Notes: generated from the sequence alone by a model not told the origin. 64,000 bases of DNA from Thermoleophilia bacterium (GCA_028285405.1 JANQPH010000020.1:1-64000), one strand, 5' to 3'. Shown: positions 41,275 through 49,448, counted from the first letter of the stretch. Program-made: numbers and translations.

Positions 41275-41577
41275 GTGCCGACCTACGTCCTACTCGCAAC
41301 GCTCAGCCCGCAGGGCGCCTACAACCTCAGCCTCGCCCCCGAGCGCCTGATCGAGGTGAATCGGGAGGTCGAGGCGCTGGGTGGCCGCGTGCTGCGCCAG
41401 TGGGGCCTGATCGGGCAGTTCGACTTCCTCAGCATCCTCGAGGCGCCGGACTCGGAGGCCGTCAGCCGGATCTCGGCCGAGCTCTCCGCGCGAGGGAGCT
41501 CGCACATCGAGGCGTACACCGCGATCCCCGTCGAGGAGCTGATCGCCGAGACCGGGTTCGGGCCCGGCATCGGCTAG
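41275..41577 (+). CDS. GYD-domain protein
   Basis: A 100-residue ferredoxin-like protein: PTYVLLATLSPQGAYNL, then EVEALGGRVLRQWGLIGQFDFLSILEAPD with the characteristic Gly-x-Phe-Asp in place of GYD. Function of the family is unknown. GTG 41275 has GGGAG six bases upstream; the probable -10 TAGGCT overlaps the previous stop codon. Confidence 0.88.
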   Translation: MPTYVLLATLSPQGAYNLSLAPERLIEVNREVEALGGRVLRQWGLIGQFDFLSILEAPDSEAVSRISAELSARGSSHIEAYTAIPVEELIAETGFGPGIG

Positions 41578-41586
41578 CGCGCTCGG

Positions 41587-41787
41587 CTAGTCCGCGCCCC
41601 CGACCCGGCGCCACTCGGTGCTGCCGCAGAGCGCGCAGACCGGCAGGACCAGGATCCCGTCGTTCTCCTTCGGGGAGGTGATGTAGAGGTCGCACTCGGC
41701 GCAGCGAAAACTGCCGCGAACCTCGTCGCCCACCTCGAGCATGTCGTTCGTGCGCGATTGCGCGCCGGTCACGCTGACGTTCCGCAT
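41587..41787 (-). CDS. small zinc-ribbon protein
   Basis: A 66-residue protein with two CxxC pairs (FRCAECDLY and VCALCGSTEW) separated by a loop, the zinc-ribbon pattern. ATG 41787 is six bases from a TAGTCT -10 box, so leaderless. Unknown role. It follows another zinc-ribbon gene (41797-42138) with its promoter inside that gene's stop. Confidence 0.82.
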   Translation of the reverse strand: MRNVSVTGAQSRTNDMLEVGDEVRGSFRCAECDLYITSPKENDGILVLPVCALCGSTEWRRVGGAD

Positions 41788-41793
41788 CCGCTC

Positions 41794-41799
41794 AGACTA
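41794..41799 (-). promoter_or_regulatory. -10 box TAGTCT overlapping the upstream stop codon
   Basis: TAGTCT on the complement, six bases before ATG 41787; its TAG is the stop of the preceding zinc-ribbon/TM gene. Confidence 0.5.
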
Positions 41800-42138
41800 G
41801 GTCAGTACGACCGCGACGACGCTTGCTGCGGCGACGATGGTGAACACCGCGACGCCAGCGGCGAGCAGCATTCGCTCGGACAGCCCGGCGAACCGGCGGG
41901 TACCCTCGCGACTGCGGGTCGTGAGGACCCGGGGAACCCCCGAGTCGTCCTGCCAGCGCTCGCAGTATGGGCAGAAGTCGGCCTCTCCGAGCAGTGGTAG
42001 CCCGCAGTGCTCGCAATCATGCGTTTGCGAGCGTCGTGGCCCCCGATCGGGGCCTTCGAGGTCGGACTCGGCCCTCACTTGCACTTCCAACTTGGATCTT
42101 GCCTGCGACGCCGACAGAGACCGGCGGACAGCGATCAT
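41797..42138 (-). CDS. zinc-ribbon protein with C-terminal membrane anchor
   Basis: Open for 113 residues. The middle has CEHCGLPLLGEADFCPYCERW, a double CxxC zinc ribbon; the last 25 residues (RMLLAAGVAVFTIVAAASVVAVVL) form a tail anchor, so the ribbon faces the cytoplasm. The start is uncertain: the ATG at 42138 lies inside a good -10 box (TATGAT, 42134-42139), so initiation is probably further in, perhaps GTG 42078. Family unknown. Confidence 0.65.
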   Translation of the reverse strand: MIAVRRSLSASQARSKLEVQVRAESDLEGPDRGPRRSQTHDCEHCGLPLLGEADFCPYCERWQDDSGVPRVLTTRSREGTRRFAGLSERMLLAAGVAVFTIVAAASVVAVVLT

Positions 42139-42216
42139 ACATCGGGTCCGTGATCATCGGTACCGGCCCTCGGGGCGTGGGAACGCCGGCCGGGGCGCTC
42201 GCCGCTCGGGCGTCCG

Positions 42217-42627
42217 TCAGGAGCTCTTGAAGAAGCGCTCCGCGGCGTCCCATCCGGGCCCGGGGCCGTCGCTCGGCGAGTCCTTCGAGTCCACCATCGG
42301 GAACGCCGTGCGGGATGGGTCCTCCGGCGGCTCGGGCGCCGCCTCGCCGGACTCCTCGTCGGATCGCACGCTCTCGATCTCGACGACCTTGGCCTCGATC
42401 TCGAGCAGCTTCGCCTCGACCTCCGACAGCTCGGGGCCGAGGTTGGACTCCTCGAGGCGGCCGGCCTTGACGAGCTCGTAGGTCCGCTCGCCGAGCGCCT
42501 CGAGCGCCGAGCGATGCTGGCGCTGCAGCACGCGACGCTCCCCCTCGAGACGGGCGCGCTTCAGCGAGCCCTGAACATCGCCGACCAGCCGGCTTGCCTG
42601 GCTGGTGATGCTGTCGATGACCGACAT
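42217..42627 (-). CDS. coiled-coil protein, unknown
   Basis: A 136-residue acidic protein. Residues about 1-85 are strongly helical with heptad-like spacing (LVGDVQGSLKRARLEGERRVLQ, SEVEAKLLEIEAKVVEIE); the last 45 are Pro/Glu/Asp-rich and disordered. ATG 42627 has GGGGAG seven bases upstream and a TAGAAT -10 at 42655-42660. A phasin- or scaffold-like role is possible but unsupported. Confidence 0.75.
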   Translation of the reverse strand: MSVIDSITSQASRLVGDVQGSLKRARLEGERRVLQRQHRSALEALGERTYELVKAGRLEESNLGPELSEVEAKLLEIEAKVVEIESVRSDEESGEAAPEPPEDPSRTAFPMVDSKDSPSDGPGPGWDAAERFFKSS

Positions 42628-42746
42628 CGAACGCTCCCCGCTCGTGGCCGGTCCATTCTACCCGCGGGGGCGGCCGATTCCGAAACCGTGACGGTGGTGT
42701 GCGCGAGTCGTCACGAGTGCGCGCTCTGGTGCCGAGAGCGCGAACC

Positions 42747-42752
42747 TACGGT
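42747..42752 (+). promoter_or_regulatory. -10 box TACGGT, TadE-like gene
   Basis: TACGGT lies eight bases before GTG 42761; leaderless start. Confidence 0.45.
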
Positions 42753-42760
42753 GGGCAGAA

Positions 42761-43480
42761 GTGGCCCGGCGACCGCACCAACGGGGGGCGGCAACGACCG
42801 AGCTCGTCGGCATCGTCGCGATCGTCGCGGCACTCCTCGGCGCGCTCGGTCCGCTCCTCGCCGGGTCCGTCAGCCTCGACGAGCGGCCTCCGCCGGTGGT
42901 CGCGCGCCTGGCCGCGCCGGTCGCTCCGATCGAGGGCGCGCCGTACGTGAACCTGGAGCAGCGCCTGCCCCCCTGGCCGAGGTACGCCGAGAGCTCGGGG
43001 GACCTGGCCATGCTCGGCGCCGAGGTCTGGGCGCAGGCGATCTACGGGTACCGGATCGCGCGCGGAAACACGGTCGCGTTCACCGACGGCTTTCGGAGCT
43101 GCTTCGTGGCGGACGTGCGCGCGCTCTCGGAGGATCCGCTCGGCGAGATCCACGTGCTGCTCGCGACCCGGGGTACCCGCGATCGCCCGGGCCCGCGCGG
43201 TGGCGAGCGGTCGCCGGAGCGCGACGCGTCGCGCCTCCTCCAGATCGTCGTCGAGGAGGCCGGGGACCTCGGTCCGGCGGCGAGGCGTCTCTACGCGGAC
43301 GGTGCCGCGCAGGTCCGCCGCGGCGACATCGCGGGCGCCGGCCGGGCCCTCAACCGCGAGGCCGGGTGCCTCGCCTGGGACGTCGGGGTGACGCGGGCGC
43401 TCGGCCGCGGCCGGAAGTACCTCGAGGACCGGGCACGGGATCGCGTCGAGCGCTCGCTGGGCGCGGACCGGTCGCGATGA
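42761..43480 (+). CDS. TadE-like protein with class III prepilin-type N-terminus
   Basis: A 239-residue protein. The N-terminus MARRPHQRGAATTELVGIVAIVAALL has a basic head, Gly followed five residues on by Glu, and a hydrophobic segment, the class III prepilin signal of TadE/Flp proteins. The rest is a soluble extracellular domain of no known family. An Flp pilin gene follows about 100 bases later, so it may be a minor pilin; no tad assembly genes are in the window. Confidence 0.7.
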   Translation: MARRPHQRGAATTELVGIVAIVAALLGALGPLLAGSVSLDERPPPVVARLAAPVAPIEGAPYVNLEQRLPPWPRYAESSGDLAMLGAEVWAQAIYGYRIARGNTVAFTDGFRSCFVADVRALSEDPLGEIHVLLATRGTRDRPGPRGGERSPERDASRLLQIVVEEAGDLGPAARRLYADGAAQVRRGDIAGAGRALNREAGCLAWDVGVTRALGRGRKYLEDRARDRVERSLGADRSR

Positions 43481-43580
43481 CCCGGCGCGATCGCGTGACG
43501 GTTTCGAGCCTCCTCGGGGCACTCGGGCGAGGACTTCCCTCCGAGCATGCGGGCGACCCACGATCCGGAGGGGAATTGCA

Positions 43581-43817
43581 ATGCACTATCGAGTTGCGGC
43601 AAACGCGCAGGCGCTCCTGGATGCGACGCTCACGCGGCTGTCCGATCGGCGCGGGCAGGGCACGGTGGAGTACGTCGGCGTCGTCGTGATGGTGACGCTG
43701 CTGGTCGCCGCGATCGGAGCGGCCGCGACCAAATGGGCCGTCCCGGTGGGCAAGGAGCTGCGGGAGGCCCTGCAGGACTCGATCAACCACGCGACCAAGG
43801 GCATCCAGCAGTCGTAG
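43581..43817 (+). CDS. Flp-family type IVb pilin
   Basis: A 78-residue pilin. RGQGTVEYVGVVVMVTLLVAAIG near residue 24 is the Flp motif: cleavage after Gly, Glu at +5 and adjacent Tyr, then the hydrophobic helix that packs the pilus core. A 24-residue leader precedes it. ATG 43581 has GGAGGGG upstream. Prepilin peptidase and assembly ATPase are not nearby. Confidence 0.93.
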   Translation: MHYRVAANAQALLDATLTRLSDRRGQGTVEYVGVVVMVTLLVAAIGAAATKWAVPVGKELREALQDSINHATKGIQQS

Positions 43818-43843
43818 CCCCACGCGGGCCGGCACCGGGCGCC

Positions 43844-43849
43844 TACCCT
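43844..43849 (+). promoter_or_regulatory. -10 box TACCCT, gene at 43857
   Basis: TACCCT lies seven bases before ATG 43857; leaderless start. Confidence 0.5.
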
Positions 43850-43856
43850 GTGCCCG

Positions 43857-44441
43857 ATGACGGGGACGGCACCACGCGGTGGGGAAGACGACGACGTGAG
43901 CGCCGGGGGGCTCGAGGTGGTGACGGCGACCTCGGGCCTCACGGCTGGCGACCCCACCCGCAACCGCGGCATTCGGTCGGGCTCGGGCGGCGACGTGCGC
44001 TTCGCGGGCCTGACCGCCGGCGAAGCCGATCGCGCGGTTCGCGCGATCGAGGGCACCGGCGACGACGCTGGGGGCTCGCCGCTCTCCGAGCTGCCCCACC
44101 TCGAGCGATTCCTCGTCAAGGTCGACCTCGCGGCGATCCTGACCGACGGCGCGGGACCCCACCTGCTCGACGACCGGGGGCACCTCGCGATCGTGGTCGC
44201 GGACCATCCGCAGTTGGCCGGGACGATGATCGTGATGGGAGAGCCGCATCCCGAGCACACGATCGGCCTGGTCGCGCCCGACTCGGGCTCCGACCGCTCT
44301 GCGTTCGTGTGGCGGTGGATCGGACGACGGGACGTCGCTCCCGCGGACAGGATCCGGGCGCTCGACGACCTCGACGGGCTGGAGGCGGTCGAGGAGGTCG
44401 CGGCCTGGGTCGAGGGCGGGCCAGCAGGCGCGACGCGGTAG
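43857..44441 (+). CDS. protein of unknown function
   Basis: A 194-residue soluble protein. The N-terminal 50 residues are Gly/Asp/Ser-rich and probably disordered; the rest (FLVKVDLAAILTDGAGPHLLDDRGHLAIVV, GTMIVMGEPHPEHTIGLVAPD) looks like a compact alpha/beta domain. No family recognised. Leaderless ATG. Its TAG stop doubles as the start of the next gene's -10 box. Confidence 0.75.
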   Translation: MTGTAPRGGEDDDVSAGGLEVVTATSGLTAGDPTRNRGIRSGSGGDVRFAGLTAGEADRAVRAIEGTGDDAGGSPLSELPHLERFLVKVDLAAILTDGAGPHLLDDRGHLAIVVADHPQLAGTMIVMGEPHPEHTIGLVAPDSGSDRSAFVWRWIGRRDVAPADRIRALDDLDGLEAVEEVAAWVEGGPAGATR

Positions 44442-44444
44442 TCT
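44439..44444 (+). promoter_or_regulatory. -10 box TAGTCT overlapping a stop codon
   Basis: TAGTCT ends 12 bases before GTG 44457; its TAG is the stop of the upstream gene. The 5' leader would be about five bases. Confidence 0.4.
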
Positions 44445-44456
44445 CAGTCGGACGCC

Positions 44457-44747
44457 GTGACGACGTACCGAATCCGCTTTCGTGCGCGCTCTTCCGAACC
44501 CCTCCCCGCCGACGTCGCAGGGCGGCTGACCCAAGCGGTCGGCGACATGCCGAGCGCCGAGTCGCTCGAGGTCGCATACTCGGACCTCGAGGCCGGCACG
44601 GTCGAAAGCGCGTTCGTGATCGACGTCGCGACCGACAAGATGGTCGACGCCGCGCGAGATGGCAGCCGGCTCGCCAAGGAGTCACTCTGGTCCGCGGGGA
44701 TCGACGCCAAGCTCATCGAGCTGAGCGTCATCCGCTCCGGCAGCTAG
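44457..44747 (+). CDS. small alpha/beta protein, unknown
   Basis: A 96-residue protein of a two-strand, two-helix pattern (TTYRIRFRARSS; VAGRLTQAVGDMP; GTVESAFVIDVATDKMVDAARDGSRLAKESL), similar in layout to small ferredoxin-like folds. No family recognised. GTG start close behind a -10 box. Confidence 0.72.
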   Translation: MTTYRIRFRARSSEPLPADVAGRLTQAVGDMPSAESLEVAYSDLEAGTVESAFVIDVATDKMVDAARDGSRLAKESLWSAGIDAKLIELSVIRSGS

Positions 44748-44852
44748 CGGACCGATCTTCGCTCGGGTGCGTACCTCGCGATCAACGTGCGACCCTGTCA
44801 GCTTGCGCAAACGCGTCGAAGCCCGAACATCCGACGAGGCACCGAGCCGCGC

Positions 44853-45860
44853 ATGAGCGATCGATCACACGAGGACACCGAGCCGACGATGGTCGGGGGC
44901 TCAGCGCTCCCCGGTGGCGTGATGATGCGTACGAAGACCCGCGTCGGCGTCGCCGTTCGCCACGAGGAGACCGGCGAGATCCTCACCGACTCGTTCGAGG
45001 TCGCCCAGCCGAAGGGCCGGTGGCTGCGTTGGCCGCTGGCGCGTGGCGTGTGGGCGATGCACACAGCCGTCGGCACCGGCAAGCGCGCGATGGGCATCAG
45101 CGAGAAGCTGCGGTGGGGGGAGGAGCCGGGCGAGCAGCTCGATGTCGGCTTCTGGGGCAAGGTCGCGATCGGCGCGGCCGCGCTGGTCGGCGCCGCCGTC
45201 CAGATCGCCGCCTTCCGGATCGGGCCCGTGGTCGTCGCGAAGGAGGCCGGGCTCACCGGCGCCGCGTTCATCGTCGCGGACGCCTTCATCCGCCTCGGGT
45301 TCCTGATCGGCACGCTCCTCGTGATCAGCTACCTGCCGCCGTTCCGGCGGCTGCTCGCCTACCACGGCGCCGAGCACAAGACGATCGCTGCCTTCGAGTC
45401 GGGTGCGGGCATCACGCCGTTCGCCGCCGCCGGCAAGAGCAGGTTCCATCCCCGGTGCGGGACCTCGTTCCTGGTCGTCTCGGCGCTGGTCTCGATCGGC
45501 GTCTACGGAGCGGTGCTGGCGGTGACCGGCATCTTCACGTACCCGGCGCTGATCCTGACCCGGATCCTCGGCGCGCCCATCGTCACCGCGATCACGTTCG
45601 AGATCCAGCGCCAGGCCGCCAAGCGTGCGCACGGACGGCTGCGGTTCCTCTCCTGGCCCGGGATGGCCGCGCAGGGGCTGACGACCAGGGAGCCCCGCCA
45701 CGAGGAGCTCGAGGTCGCCTGCCGGGCGCTCGACGTCGCCCTGGAGGAGCCCGCGACCGCGACGGAGCCCGCCACCGCGGACAGGCCGGCCACCCGCACG
45801 CCCCAGGTGGGCGAGCCCCAGCCGGCCCACTCGACCACGGCGGCGACCGAAGCCACCTGA
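44853..45860 (+). CDS. YqhQ-like DUF1385 membrane protein
   Basis: A 335-residue protein with several membrane helices (FWGKVAIGAAALVGAAVQ, FLIGTLLVISYLPPF, FLVVSALVSIGVYGAVLAV). The DUF1385 hallmarks YHGAEHKTIAAFESG and RFHPRCGTSFL, with conserved His, Glu, Cys, are intact. Proteins of this family are of unknown function, suspected membrane metalloproteins. ATG 44853 is preferred; 22 earlier codons look non-coding. The C-terminus is a 50-residue Ala/Thr/Pro tail. Confidence 0.9.
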   Translation: MSDRSHEDTEPTMVGGSALPGGVMMRTKTRVGVAVRHEETGEILTDSFEVAQPKGRWLRWPLARGVWAMHTAVGTGKRAMGISEKLRWGEEPGEQLDVGFWGKVAIGAAALVGAAVQIAAFRIGPVVVAKEAGLTGAAFIVADAFIRLGFLIGTLLVISYLPPFRRLLAYHGAEHKTIAAFESGAGITPFAAAGKSRFHPRCGTSFLVVSALVSIGVYGAVLAVTGIFTYPALILTRILGAPIVTAITFEIQRQAAKRAHGRLRFLSWPGMAAQGLTTREPRHEELEVACRALDVALEEPATATEPATADRPATRTPQVGEPQPAHSTTAATEAT

Positions 45861-45876
45861 GCCGGGCCGGGGCTTC

Positions 45877-46359
45877 CTAGAGTCGCTCGGTCGGCACGAT
45901 CCTGAGGCCGACGCTCGTCTCGAACATCTCGTTGCCCGCTCGCCGGCGCGCGCCGTAGACCTGCTCGGCGATCCTCGCCTGCCAGCCGTACTTGGCCCTG
46001 ATCGCGGCGAAGATCTCGTCCGAGTCCTCGTCCCTGACGATGCGCGCGACCCCGGTGACGTGCTCGGCGTCCTCGTCGACCTTGCCGCGCATGTCGCACG
46101 GCGCGACCTCGACCCTCGGGTCCGCGGCGATCTGGGCGACCTTGCCCGTGCGCTCCGGGGTCGTGATCTCGATCACGCCGTCACGCTCGACGAACCACAC
46201 CGGGCGCGAGACCTCCGTGCCGTCCGACTGATTCGTGGTGAGGCGCAGGTATCGGGCGCCGTCGATCGTCAGCGGCCGATCGCCCTCCCTGCGCATGAGC
46301 GCAACGGCGCCGCCGACCACGGCCGCTCCGGCGAGGATCAGTCCAATGCGCCCCTTCAT
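45877..46359 (-). CDS. membrane-anchored PNPOx-like flavin/F420 protein
   Basis: A 160-residue protein with an N-terminal anchor (GRIGLILAGAAVVGGAVALM) and a split-beta-barrel domain of the pyridoxamine 5'-phosphate oxidase/F420 superfamily: YLRLTTNQSDGTEVSRPVWFVERDGVIEITT, then KVAQIAADPRVEVAPCD. Cofactor (FMN or F420) and substrate unknown. ATG 46359 is seven bases from a TAGGGT -10 box. Confidence 0.85.
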   Translation of the reverse strand: MKGRIGLILAGAAVVGGAVALMRREGDRPLTIDGARYLRLTTNQSDGTEVSRPVWFVERDGVIEITTPERTGKVAQIAADPRVEVAPCDMRGKVDEDAEHVTGVARIVRDEDSDEIFAAIRAKYGWQARIAEQVYGARRRAGNEMFETSVGLRIVPTERL

Positions 46360-46366
46360 GGGCCGA

Positions 46367-46372
46367 ACCCTA
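46367..46372 (-). promoter_or_regulatory. -10 box TAGGGT, PNPOx-like gene
   Basis: TAGGGT on the complement, seven bases before ATG 46359; leaderless start. Confidence 0.5.
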
Positions 46373-46440
46373 TCGGCTCGGGGCGGAGCACCCCTGCCGC
46401 CGGTGCCGCAGCTCCAGCTCCGCGACCTATCGGTGCCGCG

Positions 46441-46614
46441 TCAGAAGTCCAGGCTGGTGGTCAACGCCCACGCCCAGAGGACCATCACCGCCAGCGATAC
46501 GGCGGCAAAGGTGAGGAAGAAGGCGATCACGACCTTGGTGTCCCGGCGCGTCCACCGAACCTGGTCGGGTTCGCGTGCCGCTTTGCGCTCATCGGTGACG
46601 TCCCGATCGGGCAC
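46441..46614 (-). CDS. 57-residue single-span membrane protein
   Basis: Short gene with a charged N-terminus (PDRDVTDERKAAREPDQVRW), one membrane helix (VVIAFFLTFAAVSLAVMVLWAW) and a short polar end (ALTTSLDF). GTG 46614 follows a TACTCT -10 box by six bases. Codon third positions are GC-rich as in neighbours. No family recognised. Confidence 0.7.
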   Translation of the reverse strand: MPDRDVTDERKAAREPDQVRWTRRDTKVVIAFFLTFAAVSLAVMVLWAWALTTSLDF

Positions 46615-46620
46615 GCACCA

Positions 46621-46626
46621 AGAGTA
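46621..46626 (-). promoter_or_regulatory. -10 box TACTCT, 57-residue membrane protein
   Basis: TACTCT on the complement, six bases before GTG 46614; this supports the short gene. Confidence 0.5.
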
Positions 46627-46696
46627 GCGAGGGGCTTCGTGCTGCCGGGCTGAGTCTTGCGACTACCGAAAGGTGCGGGCCGCGACCCTCGCGCCG

Positions 46697-48541
46697 CTAC
46701 CGGGTGAACGCGAGGAGCGTGGACCCGGCCTCGATGGTCGTGTCGCCGGGTGGTGCGAGCAGTGGCCGCCCATCGACGACCGCGCCCACGATGCTGCGGT
46801 CCGGCGCCCAGAGTTGGCGTCGCGCGTCGGCGAAGCTCGTCGGCGTGCCGCGAGCGACGGCGATCTCGACGGGGCGCCGCTGGTCGTTCGCGATCAGCGC
46901 ATCGAGGACCGGGTCGAGCTCGGGCTGCTCCAGCAGGCGCGCCAGGATGCGCGACTGGATCGCCGCGATGGGGACGACCCGGGCAAGCCCGGCGTTCGTG
47001 GCACTGCTCGCATCGTCGCCGGGCGCTTGGCCGATCGGTCCTGCACTGTCGGGCAAGAAGAGATCCGCGAGCACCAGGTGCGGGGGGCGTGGCATCTGGG
47101 TGATTCCGACGAGGTTGAAGACGGCTGCAGCATCCGCCGCCTGCAGGGCCTCGTAGCCACCGGGGGAAGCGATCGTGCTGGTGACGATCACGGCGTCGGT
47201 GGGCTGCTCGGCGAGTGCGCGCTGCAGCGCATCGATGTCGTCGGCGGGCACGCGTGTGAGCGAGACCGCGGTCGGATCGACGCCGTCCGCCCGCAGTGCA
47301 CCGACTCGCGTGTCCTCGGGGAGCGGCGCGATGCTGCGGATCGTGAACCTCACGTCGCCCATCGCGAGGAGTTCCGCGATGAGCGTGCTGACCTTCCGAT
47401 TCCATCCGACCACCGCGATCGAGATCTCGCGAGGTGCCGGCGCTGCCGCCACGATGTCGGCGGCACTCCCGACCGCCGGTCCGGGGTGACCCCACCGAAG
47501 CGTGACGATCCGGTCGCCGGACCTGATGGCCCGATCGGGGTCGAGATCGACCGCTCCGTTCACGGACAGCGTCGCAACTGCCAATCCGTCGATCTCGTGG
47601 TCCGCCGAGCGGAGCGACCGACCCGCCCATTCCGCGCCCTCTGTGATCCTGAGGCCCGAGACCTCGCCGAGCAGCTCCACCATGATGCGAGCCCAGTTCG
47701 GCTCCAGCACCGAGAGCTTGAGGATGGCCGAGGCCATGCGGTCGCCGACGATCGCCTCGAAGTCGTCGGGAACGAGATCGGCTGCCGCGTCGGCGTTGCG
47801 GGCCCGGGCCAGCTCGTAGAAGACGGCCGGCCGGCCGGCGCTCGAGCCGTCGAGGAACCGCCCGAGGGCCACCGCTCGCTTGATCACGTCGAGATCGACA
47901 GCCATCACATCGTGGACCCGTTCCTCGCTGCGCACCGCCACGATGCTCCTGGCCCGCTGCGCGCTCGCCCTGTGGAACCGGTCAGCGTCGCTTGGATCGC
48001 CGAAGAGCAGATCGACCCTCGGACTGCCTCGCCGACGGATGGCCGATCGGATCGCCAGGCGATCCTCGTACAGGTCCGTCGGCGCGACGATGACGACCCG
48101 GTCGACCGGGTCGGCCACCACGACGGCCATCTCCTCGACGACATCCGGCAGGCTCCAGCGCCAGCCGTCGACGACCACATGGCCCGAGAGGGCAACCGAC
48201 GCTCCCGTCTCGTCGAGACGGCTGAGGGAGCGATCGACGACCTGGGCCAGGACCTCGAACAGGATGCCGAGGAGCAGGACCACGCCGCAGACCACGAGGA
48301 TCGCTCCGAGAACACGCAGTTCCCAGGTCTCGTCCTCGAGTGCCGCGCCGGGCTCGAGGAGGTGGACGAAGGCCCACCACGCGCCCTCTGCGTAGCTCTC
48401 GAACTCGCCGAAGGCGTACGTCGCGATCAGGCCGCCGACGATCGTCAGCACCGCGACGGCGGCCACGAGCAGGGCGAGCTTGCCCCACAGGGTCTGATAG
48501 AGCCGCCCGAGCGCGGTCGCCATCGAGTAGCGGGTCGCCAT
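46697..48541 (-). CDS. CASTOR/POLLUX-like ion channel with RCK-type domains
   Basis: A 614-residue membrane protein. Two helices (WGKLALLVAAVAVLTIVGGLIA and LGAILVVCGVVLLLGILFEVLA) flank a short pore-like region (GAWWAFVHLLEPGAA), followed by two Rossmann-like regulatory regions (HVVVDGWRWSLPDVVEEM, AVVGWNRKVSTLIAELL) as in the plant CASTOR/POLLUX calcium channels and their bacterial relatives. The canonical K+ filter GYG is absent. Probably gated by ligand binding to the cytosolic ring. ATG 48541 is seven bases from a TAGGTT -10 box. Confidence 0.82.
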   Translation of the reverse strand: MATRYSMATALGRLYQTLWGKLALLVAAVAVLTIVGGLIATYAFGEFESYAEGAWWAFVHLLEPGAALEDETWELRVLGAILVVCGVVLLLGILFEVLAQVVDRSLSRLDETGASVALSGHVVVDGWRWSLPDVVEEMAVVVADPVDRVVIVAPTDLYEDRLAIRSAIRRRGSPRVDLLFGDPSDADRFHRASAQRARSIVAVRSEERVHDVMAVDLDVIKRAVALGRFLDGSSAGRPAVFYELARARNADAAADLVPDDFEAIVGDRMASAILKLSVLEPNWARIMVELLGEVSGLRITEGAEWAGRSLRSADHEIDGLAVATLSVNGAVDLDPDRAIRSGDRIVTLRWGHPGPAVGSAADIVAAAPAPREISIAVVGWNRKVSTLIAELLAMGDVRFTIRSIAPLPEDTRVGALRADGVDPTAVSLTRVPADDIDALQRALAEQPTDAVIVTSTIASPGGYEALQAADAAAVFNLVGITQMPRPPHLVLADLFLPDSAGPIGQAPGDDASSATNAGLARVVPIAAIQSRILARLLEQPELDPVLDALIANDQRRPVEIAVARGTPTSFADARRQLWAPDRSIVGAVVDGRPLLAPPGDTTIEAGSTLLAFTR

Positions 48542-48548
48542 CAGCCGA

Positions 48549-48554
48549 AACCTA
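48549..48554 (-). promoter_or_regulatory. -10 box TAGGTT, channel gene
   Basis: TAGGTT on the complement, seven bases before ATG 48541; selects this start over a longer frame to 48586. Confidence 0.5.
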
Positions 48555-48614
48555 GCCCTGGGGCATGAGGCGAGAGCACTGGCCACGAGGGGGGTGCGGC
48601 GCTCGAGAGATGCA

Positions 48615-48654
48615 TGGGCGCGCCAGGATTCGAACCTGGGTCACTGGGATTATG
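48615..48654 (-). repeat. attachment-site copy of the tRNA-Met 3' part
   Basis: Forty bases identical, in the same orientation, to 51572-51611, the 3' part of the intact tRNA-Met: discriminator, 3' acceptor strand, T-arm, variable loop and part of the anticodon arm. The sequences diverge at 48655 against 51612. There is no 5' half here, so it is not a tRNA gene but an att-type direct repeat. Confidence 0.92.
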
Positions 48655-48837
48655 GGAACGCCCCGGTCACCCGGCTGACGCCGACCAGCGCGAGAGATCG
48701 CGCTTCCGGCGCTGCTGAGCTCCGCTGGCGCCGACAGCACCGAGGCGTCCCGATTCGGGCCCAACAGCAACGGATGCTGCCCCTCGCTCACGACCGTTTC
48801 GGAGGGGGCTTGGTGGGCAGGGTCGAATCCGTCTCGC

Positions 48838-49443
48838 GTGACCCTTCAAGAGATCAACGTCCTCGTCCAGGCCATCGTCGCCGCAGTCACGCTCGTCGCG
48901 GTGGTCGTCGCTATCGTGGGGACGATTCTTGCGCGGAACGCGGCCAAGGAGGCGGGCGACGCGGCCGAACGTGCGAACCGCATTGCCCAGCGCGACCTGG
49001 GAGCCCTGCTCGGCGTCGACGCCCCCTCGGTGCACCTCTACGAGGCTGACAAGGGCCGAGGGCTTGTCATCGTCAGCATGGTCAACCTCGGGAAAGCGTG
49101 GGCGCAAGCGATCCACGTCCGCGTGGTTGTAGGAGGCGAGGTGCTGGGCGCGAACTCCGTGCTCTCGCTTGCGCCGGGGCCGGAGCCGCGCCGTGTGCCG
49201 ATCAGCGTCCCTCTTGAGGCGTACAGCCGTGAGTACCGCGACACGATCGAGAGCCTGGGGCCGCCCCCGGAGATAAGCACGCCAGGGGCGATCCAGTACC
49301 GCCAGAGCCTTCCCAAAGCCGAACTCGGCTACCCCTGGGAAGTTGTTGTGGGCTACTCGGACGACTTCGGCGACCATGTGGCGCGTTACTGCCCTTCGAG
49401 ACGATCGCTCGATGACATCGCTTCGGAGGGGGCAGCGCTCTAG
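48838..49443 (+). CDS. membrane-anchored protein of unknown function (island)
   Basis: A 201-residue protein. One membrane helix near residues 7-31 (LVQAIVAAVTLVAVVVAIVGTI) is followed by a basic helical linker (ARNAAKEAGDAAERANRIAQRD), so the C-terminal domain is probably cytoplasmic. That domain is beta-rich (VHLYEADKGRGLVIVSMVNLG, AIHVRVVVGGEVLG) and may be an immunoglobulin-like sandwich. No family recognised. GTG 48838 lacks a clear ribosome site. Its place in the island hints at a sensor or effector role; this is inference. Confidence 0.7.
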   Translation: MTLQEINVLVQAIVAAVTLVAVVVAIVGTILARNAAKEAGDAAERANRIAQRDLGALLGVDAPSVHLYEADKGRGLVIVSMVNLGKAWAQAIHVRVVVGGEVLGANSVLSLAPGPEPRRVPISVPLEAYSREYRDTIESLGPPPEISTPGAIQYRQSLPKAELGYPWEVVVGYSDDFGDHVARYCPSRRSLDDIASEGAAL

Positions 49444-49448
49444 CTTCT

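Noticed and set aside
41797-42138. ATG 42138 as the certain start of the zinc-ribbon/TM gene.
   Set aside because: That ATG is inside a TATGAT -10 box, so the true start is probably downstream; the full open frame is listed only because no better start is decisive.
46673-48568. A 631-codon + strand open frame opposite the CASTOR/POLLUX-like gene.
   Set aside because: The complement strand has helices, Rossmann motifs and a promoter; the + frame is a GC artefact.
48615-48654. A second functional tRNA-Met gene.
   Set aside because: Only the 3' part is present; the 5' acceptor strand and D-arm are absent, so it is an attachment-site copy.
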